From Phaeoceros laevis (lineage: Eukaryota; Anthocerotophyta; Anthocerotopsida; Notothyladales): a DNA stretch of 31,667 bases. The notes beneath the pieces are model-generated. The model was not told the origin of the DNA and did not search any database. It worked only from the letters and a program-made list of their open reading frames with translations. The first letter of the stretch is position 1; each line of letters opens with the position of its first letter. The stretch is from the NCBI GenBank assembly GCA_049999765.1, contig JBNGIQ010009444.1:134306-165972 (forward strand), read 5' to 3'. Both the position numbers and the translations under genes were made by a program. Shown here in pieces: positions 1 to 11,100 of the stretch.

Positions 1-547
1 GGCGTAGAGGGGGTGGTCTGTACCCGCTCCCATGTCTCCGAGAGCCTTTGCTTGGTTTGTCCGGGACAACATCGCTGCTATTAGACTGGGGACACTCGCA
101 TAATTCACGAGCAAAAATCTCTGTCACAAGCTTGCCAAAGAGTCTATAATGTGGAAAAATGACTCAAAAATGAGTTTAGGTGTCCACAAACATGCCACGT
201 GGTGGAACCCTATGCGTTTGGGCCACTTCTTCAAACGGTTGGGGACTCATGGCCATCCCTAATTGAGGGGTCCATTTTCCGCAGCTGCTCGGAGATTCAC
301 GGTGCACTCTCTACAACATGGATGGAACTTGACCGGTTTGAAAAAGGTCATCCCGACCTTTTATCCCTGAGTTAAAAAAGTCAATGATTTTTTTACCGGA
401 AAGTTAGAGGTCAAATATAAACCGGTGGACCCATTTAAACCGGTTTGAATGGGTATACCGGTTTAACAGGTTTGACTTGTTAAACCGTTTGAACAGGTTA
501 AAAAAGTTAAAACAATTAATAAAGTCAAAAAGTCGAACTGATGAGTT
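1..547. other. Upstream non-coding DNA, no gene seen
   Basis: No reading frame here looks like a protein. The stretch is AT-rich and carries several copies of an ACCGGT core within AAACCGGTTTGA-like words (332, 421, 439, 457), mixed with related words such as AACAGGTTTGAC. The same core returns at 935, 1005, 1149 and 1556. This looks like decayed repetitive DNA. I cannot name the family. Confidence 0.5.
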
Positions 548-613
548 ATGTATGTAGCTCAAGGCTGTAAGGCTACTTGGTGGCAAGCTAGTGGTCGGGG
601 GTTCAAGCCCATA
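548..613 (+). repeat. SINE-like tRNA-derived head (A box and B box)
   Basis: A TAGCTCAAGG A-box-like word at 555-564 is followed about 35 bases later by GGGTTCAAGCC at 599-609, a good match to the RNA polymerase III B box. The order and spacing are those of a tRNA-derived internal promoter. The T stem around the B box pairs poorly and no closed acceptor stem is visible, so this is not a working tRNA gene. A tRNA-derived SINE head or a decayed tRNA copy fits best. No A-rich tail or target-site duplication was established. Confidence 0.35.
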
Positions 614-870
614 GCCCCTACTCCACTAGTCTGGACTATATATATGCCAAAAGCCTTGGCCTTATCCGCACGCCACCGCGAGCGCGCCAAATGTGAATCA
701 GACCTTTTGCCAACAGGTTGCAACCATGCCAAATGAGAAAAGGGTCTTTTTCACGCACGACTTTGAGGGCATGGCCAGGGCTTCGGTTTCTTGAGCAAGA
801 GCAAAGTGTTTTTGCTTGTTATGGATCAGATTGTACCGTGAACTTTCTTATTTATCTTAACCCTTTTAAG

Positions 871-936
871 AGTTTGTGACCTTTTAAACAATTTGTGACC
901 TTTTAAACAGTTCAAATTGTTTATTACCTTTTAAAC
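871..936. repeat. Short tandem repeat, 19-bp unit
   Basis: Two adjoining 19-bp units (871-889 and 890-908) share TTTGTGACCTTTTAAAC and differ only at the first bases. A third partial copy of ACCTTTTAAAC lies at 926-936, leading directly into one of the ACCGGT words. It sits in the repeat-like DNA upstream of the VPS13-like gene. Confidence 0.6.
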
Positions 937-1292
937 CGGTTCAAACCATTCAGGGGCGTAACCCTTTTCTTGAGGAATCCTGAAGTCACCTTGAATCACT
1001 TCAAACCGGTCATGAATTTTTTGTTCGGAGGTAAACAGGTCAAAGATTGAAATTTCCAAGTTTCAATTATATGGTCTTATAGCTCTTTTAAAAAGGTCAA
1101 GTGTGTAACACCTTAGTTACCGGGGAAACCTTGGTTCTTTCCAAACGAACCGGTTTCCAACGTTGGATACACTAGTTCGTATTCTAGCGGTTTGTATCAA
1201 TGTGCATTTCCAAAAATATGATATACAGTCAAAAAAATTGAGAAATACGTACAAAAACCCGCTGTCGGCGATTCCTAAACTTGAATCGAAAC

Positions 1293-1429
1293 GCCCCCCA
1301 TCCCATTACCGATTCATTCACGGGTTACTAATAACTAGTAATAAGTTACAACTGGGATGGGGGGCAAACGCCCCCCATCCCAGTACTGATTCATTTACGC
1401 ATTACTAGTAAGTTACGCCCCCCATCCCA
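1293..1429. repeat. Degenerate repeat array with a perfect hairpin
   Basis: The word GCCCCCCATCCCA occurs in direct orientation at 1293-1305, 1370-1382 and 1417-1429. Each copy is followed by related sequence containing GATTCATT or GATTT and ACTAGTAA. An inverted copy at 1353-1365 pairs with the middle one: 1351-1365 and 1370-1384 are perfect 15-base complements around the loop AAAC. A similar CCCCCATCCCAC word lies inside the MITE near 17510. This may be a foldback element or the remains of a small transposon. No terminal repeats or target-site duplication were found. Confidence 0.6.
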
Positions 1430-1907
1430 CTAGTGATTTGGGGCGAAGAAGTGTTTGTCCGCAAAGAACTCGTTTTATAATTTTTTATAATTATAATTCA
1501 TTATATCGGAATACACAGTTTCATACGATCGTATGAATCGCCCCTCTTGAAAGTAACCGGTTTGAAACGTATGAAACGTTTGAAACATACCACGGTTTCA
1601 AACTTTCCGGTAACTTAAGTGTAACACATCATTTTCCACCAAATTCATTAAGAATAAGCCCTAACCTTTAAAACCCGTTTAAGAACCATGCTCTACATTA
1701 TATCGTGAGGATCACGTTCTCGGAACCGCGTCTACTTGAGGACAAGTCCGGTCCCTACCTTTATCGGCGAGGCGGCGCTTGTTTGACCCTCGACGAGTTA
1801 GCTGCTTGTCACCGTGACAACTGAAGGGGAGGCAATTTGCTTTGAAGGAAATTTTTGCAGACGTGAGCGCCAGGAGCGGCTGTCAGCTGCGGTTCTTTGT
1901 GCCAAGC
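1430..1907. promoter_or_regulatory. Probable promoter and 5' leader of the VPS13-like gene
   Basis: An AT-rich tract (about 1470-1500, with TTATAATT-like words) and mixed sequence precede the start codon proposed at 1908. No TATA box at a convincing distance can be fixed, because the transcription start is unknown. The frame is open upstream of 1908 but has no earlier ATG back to 1842. The start context has A at -3 and G at +4, which favours initiation there. The promoter role rests on position only. Confidence 0.3.
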
Positions 1908-4900
1908 ATGGGACTACGCGACGCCATCCGAGAGGCAGTTCAGGTGGTATTATTCAATCAGCTCGGCCCCTGGGTGACCAGCAATTTTCAGTCTGAATTC
2001 AGCGTGCATTTCTTTGGAGCCAATTTGGAGCTGAGACACATAGTCTTGGACGTTGGAAAACTCAATGATGCTGCTATGTCCTCTAGTCCGTTGATATTGC
2101 TGCAGGCAGGATTGGACAGCTTAGATGTTCATATCAGTTCCCTGCATACGCGCGCTGCTACTCTGGTGCTGCGAGGCTTACACCTTGTCCTGCGACCGAG
2201 GTGAGCACACGTAGACCAAACCCTCGTGATCGTATTCCAGTTCGTTCACCGACCATGATATTTCGGAAAGCAGGCTGCCAGAAGACTTATGGTGGGAAGC
2301 AAGTAAACGCAAGTCGGAACAGCAAGCACGTGAAGCTGCCATGGCTGGGCTTGACCCCCAGGTAGCACCTTGTCACCTCTTCTCACCCCATGTGGTTTTG
2401 TGTGGCCGTTCTGAATTGTGTTCCTGTCAACTGGCAGGGGGCTGCTTCACATTGTGCAACCGAACAGCTTGCAGAATCTGCCAGTACAAAAACGTTCCTC
2501 ACAACGTTTTTGGCGAGTATTGCTCTCTCTGCCTTCAGGTTTGAATTGCACCACTGTTCAGCGGAGGTGGTCATTGATGCTCGTACTGGAGCATGCGAGG
2601 CCTTCTCCGTCTCTCTGGAGAGGCTCGTTTTTGAAGAAGGCTTCATCCATGGGATGAGCGTAAGAAGAAGTTTGATTGGAGCAGCCCTTGCAGCAACGGC
2701 ACGTGTCTGGAGTGCAACTGATGAGCTCAGCAGGAAATGCTGCCAAATTGAAGGAAAGGGCATGCGAGTTAACCTGAGGAAATCGCTTCCAGGAAACTCC
2801 AAGGCCGCCAAATGGGGTCCGGAGAGCAGGAGAAGCCCTCCAGCATCCCATGAATACCAATCTCAGCCAAAGGCATCTAAATCAAATGCAACAGCTCGCA
2901 GTGCTTTTCCATTCGAGGATAGCGATTCAGCAGATTTTAGTGAAGACATTCTGCAGCTACAGACCGTCTTTATTATGTTGGATTTTCAGGAGGTTTTGTT
3001 GAAACGAGTGCAAGTGGAGATTCCAACAGCTTCTGTGGGGGTAGATGCAAGGGAGTTGGTTTCATTGTTGATTTTCCTTTCCCATCTGTCTAGCCCTGAC
3101 AGCACCTCATCTGGACAAGGTTCTTCCAGCAGAGAGTTGCCCGAGAGAAGGACAGCTTCAGATCTTTGGCAGCTTGGATTCAAGAAAGCAATAGCGAATT
3201 CCTCTAAAAGGCAGCTGAGAAAGGCATTGCTTAACAGCGTTTTGAGGCACCGTTACTCTGCTCTCTATCAAGCTTGGCTACTTCAGACTGGTTGGGACCA
3301 GGATTGGAACGTCGTGCAGGCTGGCGTAAGGAAATATCGAAGCAATAAGCATAGTCTCAAAAAGTTACAAAATCATATTAAAGAGCTTGAAGAGGGGCTT
3401 CCGTTGGAAGCTGTTGCATTGGCACGGCGGGTTGCCCGTTGTAGTGCTGCAAAAGCACTTCGTGACCAAAGGCAGTGTCGAAGGAAAATTTTAGAGGGTG
3501 CAAATACTGGTCTTTGGTCAAGCACAACGGAGGTGTTTTCTTATTTGATATTTATATCCTATGTTTTTGCTGGTGCTTTGAAGGCGCTCTTATGTCATTT
3601 GAGGGTTTTCATATGGTTAGAGGCGTTATGGAGACTAATTTGCACGTTATCAGTGAAAGTTGTAGGTAGTGGTGATTTTGGCAAGATGGTCGGATGCCCT
3701 GTCCCAGCGAAGGACGGCATCCCTTCTTCACTCCGCAGTGCCTGCAAGTGTGACCGACTTGGTCATGAGGATTGTGTTTCTAAGACGTGGGAGGTTGCTT
3801 GTGAAGTGCATATTGGAAAGAGTTCCTTAACATTCGCTTGTGCTGAAAGTGACCAGTTATCCAAGGGAGGGCTTTTGACAGGTTCGGCAGATACTGCAGT
3901 GCCAGCACCGGCAATGATGCCTGCAGTGAGGGTTGTTCTGGAGCAACTTTCACTTTCCTATGGTTCTGATATGCATGTTGATGGTGCAAGCATAGCTTGT
4001 GGTGTCCTCCGAGGAGAATTGCTGTATGTTGTACCAGAAAGATTACCTGCAAGGCCTTATGAGGCCAGGCAAGCTTTAAACCTTGACGAGAATTTTGTGC
4101 ACAGTGGTTGCGGGCGTGCAATGACTCCGAGCTGTATCCAATTCCTCTCTTCCACCCCAATTTCTGCAGGGGACAAATTAAATCTCCACGAGCATGAGAG
4201 TCTGGCAAAAGATGGTGTTTTTGCCGGTGTTTTTGCATCCATACAAGGCAAGCACAAACTTTGGAGGGAAAAGGAGGTGGATAAGTGGGGCAAGAGAGAT
4301 TGGGGAAGCTTAAGTGTTCAGGGTGCTAAACTTCCTGGCTGTAGTGCTGCGGAGTTTCTATCCCCAGGACACCCTAATTTTGAGGCGCTCAGGCCCTTCC
4401 TTGTTGCAGAGTTTGAGATTGTCAAATCTGGGAAATGGACAGGAGGAGCATCTGGTGGTCTTATTTGCTGCATGTTGGATATTGGTCGACTAGAATGTTT
4501 GGTAAGACCTTGTTTTCCCAGTCGTATAAACCCTTTAGTTGCTCAGTTACTGCAGGCCTTAAGTCTTTGCAGGTCTTTGACTCGTGATGAGGNNNNNNNN
4601 NNNNNNNNNNNNNNNNNNNNNNNNNNNNNNNNNNNNNNNNNNNNNNNNNNNNNNNNNNNNNNNNNNNNNNNNNNNNNNNNNNNNNNNNNNNNGCATTGGC
4701 AGCTGAGTTTGGTCATGACGCTTCAGGAACTCAATGTGGAGAATCCGCTGCATTTGATGGCAGCAGGGAAATATCGTTACTGGTAGATTTTGGACATTTG
4801 GAATTAGTTAGTGCTCCAGCAAGTCTTAGAGAAAGTGCTATTTGGCAGGAACGGCAAATGGGAGACTTCGGGAGCTTAGGTAGGTGGTGGACGCAGACCA

Positions 4901-5108
4901 TTGAATCTAAGCACTGGCTTGAAATGCCGGCACTGCCAGGTCTTGTAGACCTCACAATGAAAGCCTACTCTCAGCGCGAAACAGCTGGAAACAATGTTTT
5001 CGTTTCTGTTCAACAGATTGTCATCGTGCTAGATACTGGGGAGCAGGGGCAGGCTGGACTTACAGTTGCCGGTCCACTCTGTGCCGATTTAAAGTTATCA
5101 CTCTGCAG
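1908..5108 (+). other. SHBY: Exons 1-4 of the VPS13-like gene: chorein-like N-terminus and groove
   Basis: Proposed exons are 1908-2200, 2274-2361, 2438 to the gap at 4592, and 4693-5108. Exon 1 has the pattern of a chorein N-terminus: an amphipathic start (MGLRDAIREAVQ), a strand-rich stretch, then SPLILLQAGLDSLDVHISSL and LRGLHLVLRPR, matching the place where other VPS13 proteins read 'val-arg-leu...val-tyr-leu-leu'. Exon 2 is rich in charged residues (LWWEASKRKSEQQAREAA). Exon 3 is over 2 kb and contains the helical ELEEGLPLEAVALARRVAR, typical of the linker following the chorein region, then an unusually hydrophobic stretch encoded near 3535-3650. That stretch is T-rich and could hide an unrecognised in-phase intron. 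Exon 4 resumes after the gap in a different frame from exon 3 if the N run is counted as 100 bases. Confidence 0.75.
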
Positions 5109-8100
5109 GTAAACTCCTCTGTGTAAACTCCTAGTTTAAGTTTAAACCCTGATCTTTTCGGGTACACTGAAATGAGTGTTAACCTGGGTTACTACCTCAA
5201 TCGCGGTTACTTTGAGACTATTCTGTTTCTTGGAATGAACTGAAAATGGGGCACCCTTTCTGGTCTTTGTGCACAGAGATGAGTTTGGTTCACTTTTCAG
5301 CACAACAACATGTACTGCTTGCGGTATCCGTGGAGAAATTTCTGGGCTCACAATCAAGGCATACGTTTGCGAATTACTGGTTATTTTTCAGGTTTGATTC
5401 TCAACGTGCTTACGGCTTATGGGCCCCGATGATCCAGACTCCAGCTTAACATGGGTAAAGCTCAACTTATTGCAGCTGCTGCGAACATTCCAAGGTGCCT
5501 TGGAGACCCTTTCAATGATATCTGGAGGAAAGGGTGGATGCCCTGGTGAAGTCTTACCCGAGGAGCCGGCTTTGTTGTCAGAAGAACTTGCAGCGACAGA
5601 TACTGGCATCAGCAACACACAGCACCGTCCAAGAAGGAACGATGTAGTGTCCAATCAGGAGTCTAACAAATCGGCGTTTGCTGTCTCTGTCCATTTGCAT
5701 GTAAAAGCCCTTGACCTGTGGTTAGGAATCGAGAGATGGGACGAGGGCTGTGAAAACACCAAAAGGCATAAGGGTCGTCTGACGTCGAAAGAAGGTCCTT
5801 GCATGCCGGTAGGAATGGAGGACACTTTGAATGCCTGGTTGCGTAACATGGAACTGTCTAAAACTGGTAATCATGGTTATGTCTGTGCGGAAGGAGTGCA
5901 AAGCTCGTTTTTCTTGGGAGATGGGTGTCAAGCCTCTGTCTCAGCTAGCTTGAATCAGTTACTACTCTTGACAATGGATTTTTCCAGAGCCAGAGAAGTG
6001 GTTGACTTCGAACCTGAAAAGCTGTGCCGCTCATCAATGGCAGTTCAATCTAGGCTAAGATGTTCTGGTGCTGTTTCTAGTGAGCTTGAACTTGACAAGT
6101 CCAGTCTGCTTTTACTTGGACCAGCGATTGCTCCTTCTGATTATCATGTTTATGATGCTGGCAATGTTACAGAACACAACCTCAACCCCATTAATCCTTT
6201 CACATGTAGGGTAAAAGCCATAAATGATGTTACGGGTTCTAAGTCTGCTGGCAGGAATTTTGTGATACGTGGCGAGGTTGAGCAAATTCATGTGGGTAAA
6301 GGGATGTCAGCGCTTTTCACAGAAGCAGTGAACCAAGTAGCATCGGGAGCAAGTACTCTATTTCTGGAGGTTGTCCTTAGCCCCGACTTCCAAAACATCT
6401 CGTCTAAAATGAAGGCAAGATTAGCCACCTTTGTCCCAGGGTTCTAGTTTTGAAAAAATAGGTACTCGACCTTCATTCCATAGCTGCATCTTATCACGCT
6501 TGGCTAACATGGTTGGTGTCAACAGGGTGGCTTGCTCTTTCTGGAAACATCTACCCTGGTGTCTTTGCTTAGGTTCTCAGCCAGTTATCAAGAGCTGTCG
6601 AGCTACGTTCTCACGTCCTTTCATGGACCTGGCAACTTAAAGTCAAACATGAAGCATGGGCGGGGGACTAGCATGATGACACAAAGATCGCCTTCTATGT
6701 CATCAACATCTTCACAGAAATGGACTGTACGAAGACCAAGACGGGTTTCTTCAGCTCCGCTACTCATACAAACCTGTACGGACAGTGCGGATAATGGACG
6801 TTCAAAGTGGGAAGGCTTTTTTCTACTACAGGTGGAAGGTTTCTCTTTGGTTCTTTCCAAAAGCGAGGCGTCAGGTGCTTATCACCAGAGCACTCAACTC
6901 TTTATAAATATTCTCACAAAAAGTGGAGCTTATTAGGTAATCTAACCTTTGGTCGTCTGGGGCAGAGGTCATGGGGGGCTTGCTTTTTGAGCTAGATTTG
7001 TTGTTGAACTTCGAGTTCAGCTCAAGGACGAGGAGCATCATGGTTGACCTGAGTCGGTTTATGATATTTGGGGTTCAAGCTCCTTCATTGGGTTATGTGA
7101 ATGGGGATAGCAAGGTTGTTCGAGCACCAAGGTTCGGATCTATTCACACCAGTTCAGGTAGTTCTAGTACTACTGAAGGCTCATCATGTGAAATCAATCT
7201 GGAGGGCTTTCCATTGAGTGTCTCGTTGGAGGCAGCAGGAGGTACATATATGGATTATGAGCAGGCCTTTGCAGCTTCAAGTGAATCGGTCACTCCAGAC
7301 GCGAGCACCTGCATTTTAGAACAGCTTAGGATTTCTTGTTTGGTTGAAAGTATTGTAGTCGATACCAGCATGAATGATGACAAGAAGTGGAGCTCTGCAT
7401 GGCGAGGATCATGTTCCATTGCTGGTCTTGATATAGCAATCACGGCACCAGAGATTAAGGTCTGTACACAGACTCTCGCTGTTAAAGCTACCAGAGTGAC
7501 AGGAGAATGTTAAGCTATCTAACTCAGTCAATGATGTCAAGTGGAGAGAGATATCTGCTGACTTGCTGTTGTTTTAACTTCAGTTGATGCAGTCTCTAGT
7601 TTCTTCCTTATCGGAATTTTCAAGCAAGGCGAAAGGCGACGAGTTTGATATGCTTCCTGCCGCTGTTGCCGAAACCTTTTGTGGTCAAACCAGCTATCTC
7701 AATCATGACTTACAGAATGGTTAGGATTTTTTGTACTTGTGGAAAGTAACTTTCTGAAGCTGAATGGCAGCTTTCTTATGTATCGATTATTATTGTCAGG
7801 AACCATAGTAGCGCTCAAGGATGAGCAGGAACACATGTACCTTGCTGTGGAAGAGATTCCATCAAGAGAGGGACAGTACCGTCTCGTATCGGTCATGCAT
7901 TACTCTCTAGCTGGACAAAAAGCCCTCTTCAAGGTATGCACATCGTTTAGTGTGGTTTGTCGTTTTACTCTCAGACGGTCCTAGCAAAATATTCAAGAGT
8001 TCACAGAGCATTGGCGAGGTCACATCATACAAAATTGGCAGGTCCGATATCACGATGTAAACCAGAAGAATAAATGGTTCTCACTCGTGTCTCTCTATGC

Positions 8101-11100
8101 AAAATCACGGGATGGTGAACCATTACGGGTGCACTGTTGCCCAGGCTCGGGTTTGGCTGAAATTTCTTCTACGAATGACGGGTCCTGGGAGTCTTGGCGT
8201 TGTGTTCCATATGAAACCACAAAGGACCATGAGCACAATGATTTCGATCACTACAGTTACGATTTCAGGGAAATGGTGCTCTTGGTCAATCAAAAGAGTA
8301 ATGGTTATTTGGCAATAGTGGACTGTATTCCAATGATTGTTGCCAAACCTGGGAATCCTTATAAGGTCAAGAAAGTTTACTCTGTTGAGGAGAACGGTTC
8401 ATCTAATTTGAATGGCGCTGAACTGTTGACCATGGCTGGAAGCCATCAAAGGGAAACAGATCCGGAAGAAAGAGCTGTTACTTTGACTGATATCCCACAG
8501 ATTACTTTTGAAGTAGAGAGCATCGTTGCTACGATTTTACATGAAGCAGGAGGTGGGACACACTTGCTGCCTTTGGTCCGTTGCCGCATGGAAAAAGTTC
8601 ATGCACTTGCACAGTTGGGAGCACATAAGACCCGTTTCATCAGTGGGTGTAGTTTATTCCTCGAGTACTTTGAAGCGCAAACCAATTTGTGGTACGTTAA
8701 GAAATAGGGCGTTTCGGTTCCTTACAATGTCCATTCTGCATGTTACTTCTTTATGTGTCCGCCTGTCACATCAGCTAAAGAGTTCAGGAAGGTCTAAACA
8801 TCTGGTTGCAGGGCTGGTATCACGAGTCCAGCAGAAGTCAGTACATTCTATCGGAAGAGGACAAGTCAAACTGGTTCAGCAGCTAGTGCCCCTCAGAAGA
8901 TTCCGACGACTATATATTTCCGCTTCAGAAAGGTAGTTGACATTTCTTAGGCCTCGAACTTGATTGAAGTTGAACTGGAAGTTCTGTTGCAGGAGGTCTT
9001 CTCACTTGAGAAGGTCGATCACGTGCACTGAGCAGGTAGATATTACTGTCAGCGAACCATCTCTAGATGCATGCTTATTCTTAATAGGAGTTCTCGAACT
9101 TGCTGGGCCATATGCCATACGCCACTCACCAGTTGCTGCTAACCAGTGCAAGGTGCGTCTTGAATCAGTTTGCATGCCTTCAATGCGCACCTGCTGGTAA
9201 CCATATATTTATGCTTTTTGCAATTTCAACTGCAATGGCTTGTTTTGAATGTCAACCTCCACCAAGTTGGATTTGGCGCGCTTTGTTGAGAACATCCCCA
9301 TCTCTAACGGTCAAGCTCTTAACCTGTTCGACTCAGGTGGACAACCAGTTGGGGGTGGACCTTCTTTGTCGCTTCAAGCAGTCTAGAGCAAGAATTAGTG
9401 CTCGGGATAGCGGCAGCTTCTTTATTAGGTGAAGAGTTGGCTATAGAGTTTCTGCAAATTCTTGATCTTTCCTGGAATCATAATCCAACTCATTCCAAGT
9501 GGTGTACTGATTTTTACAGGCACACTTTGTCTCGTAGAGACGTAACTTCTGGCAATGTAGCGTCCGCAGTCGATCTGTATCTTGAAAAAGCTGGTGCAGC
9601 AGCATCATCTCCTATACATGTTTCACTGATAGAACCTGCAGTCATGGCACTAAGGATCCGACTCGATATTGGGGAAGGTATTTTGCTGGAAGTATTTCTG
9701 TGGGTGAATACAAAGTCATTAGGTGAATCAGGATAGTTTCCTACTTTGCGCAATGATATGCATTATGGTTGTTAAGCAGCTGTCTTAGCAACTGTGGTGT
9801 CTGCATCGGCTTGGTGTTGGGGAAGGTAGTTTCCTGGGTTCGGTGATGGGGTGAATATTTGGAGTGAACGCGAAAGGTTTTTTACTACGTGCAATGTTTT
9901 CTGATGCCTGCTCTTACAGTTGTAAAGCAGTTGTCTTAGCAGCCGTAATATGTGCACCTGCCCTTTGTGGATACACAGGTCGAACAGCACCTGGACCAAT
10001 AATCGTGGTGGATGTATCCAGGCATTGTGAGGTAATGTCTTTGTTCATGAGTCAGAGACCTAGGTACATGTATATTAATTTTCCACATGCACAATGATGA
10101 TTATATCAAGAGGTAAGCTGTAGGTAATATATCTGTTGCAACCCTACAGGATGGTGTGATTCTTACGGTCTCGTCCATGGTTCGTATACGAAATGCTAGC
10201 GGTCGTGTACTAGAACTTCGATGTCGAAGACCAAATCAAGTTGAGGGAGCCGCAGTTGTGGTGCTGGAAGATGGGGATGTCATCGATGACGCAACTGGAT
10301 CTTTTGATGCTCTAGCGATGGATGGAGAATACCGAAAAGCACTGTCATCATTTACTGTAGGTAAAACTGTGTATCATCAGATCGCTATGGCTGGGTGATT
10401 CATCGAGTAAGAACACTTTAAGCACCTGGTTGTCAGTTAAGGAGTCCCTGCATGGTCTGACCTGTGACAGTGAGCTCGTTGGCTGACTGCGGTGTGCACA
10501 GGTCATTTCTACGGTGAGTAGCTCCCTTGGGTCTTGAAAGTCATTCTATTGATTGTGCAGGAAATTTTCTTCTGTCTATACGGCCAGCTTACATGCCCCT
10601 TGGAGAGCAAGAGTACTCCTCCCCTGTATCGTATCAGTGGTCAGACGATGTCAAAGGCGCTAAGGCCGAAAGCGTTTCAGGATTGTTTGAGAAGCTGCAT
10701 TACAACCTAAGAAAGTCTCTCAAAGGGCTTGGCGCTGAATCTACTTTTCAGTCATCTTTTGGCACTGTGTTCTGTCCCCAGATTGTGAGCCCAAATGAGT
10801 CAGGCACTTCAGCCAAGGGTAGAGGTCTGTATTTCCTTGTTCGGACAACGCTGAGACAGATACCTTTAGCTCTGCCTCATGTGGACTCTAAACAACAAAG
10901 CAAGAAGGCAGTATGGCATGAGCAGCAAGAGCTGCTTCTACTACCCACAATACGGTTATGCAACCTTCTCACTAGTGATGTAACGATCAGACTTTATATC
11001 TCAAAAAAAGGTATGGTACTACTTCTGTGCATTGTTGTATTCTAGTTCAATGTCCGGCTTTGTCCTCATCATTGTTTATCAGGGAAGGGCAAGATGGAGG

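Noticed and set aside
548-620. Functional tRNA gene
   Set aside because: B box is good but the T stem has mismatches and no D or acceptor stem can be closed.
2383-2811. Minus-strand frame of 142 codons
   Set aside because: It lies opposite the long VPS13-like exon 3 and shows no recognisable protein; it is the antisense shadow of real coding sequence.
3780-4238. Minus-strand frame of 152 codons
   Set aside because: Antisense to exon 3 of the VPS13-like gene, with histidine- and glutamine-rich composition typical of a shadow frame.
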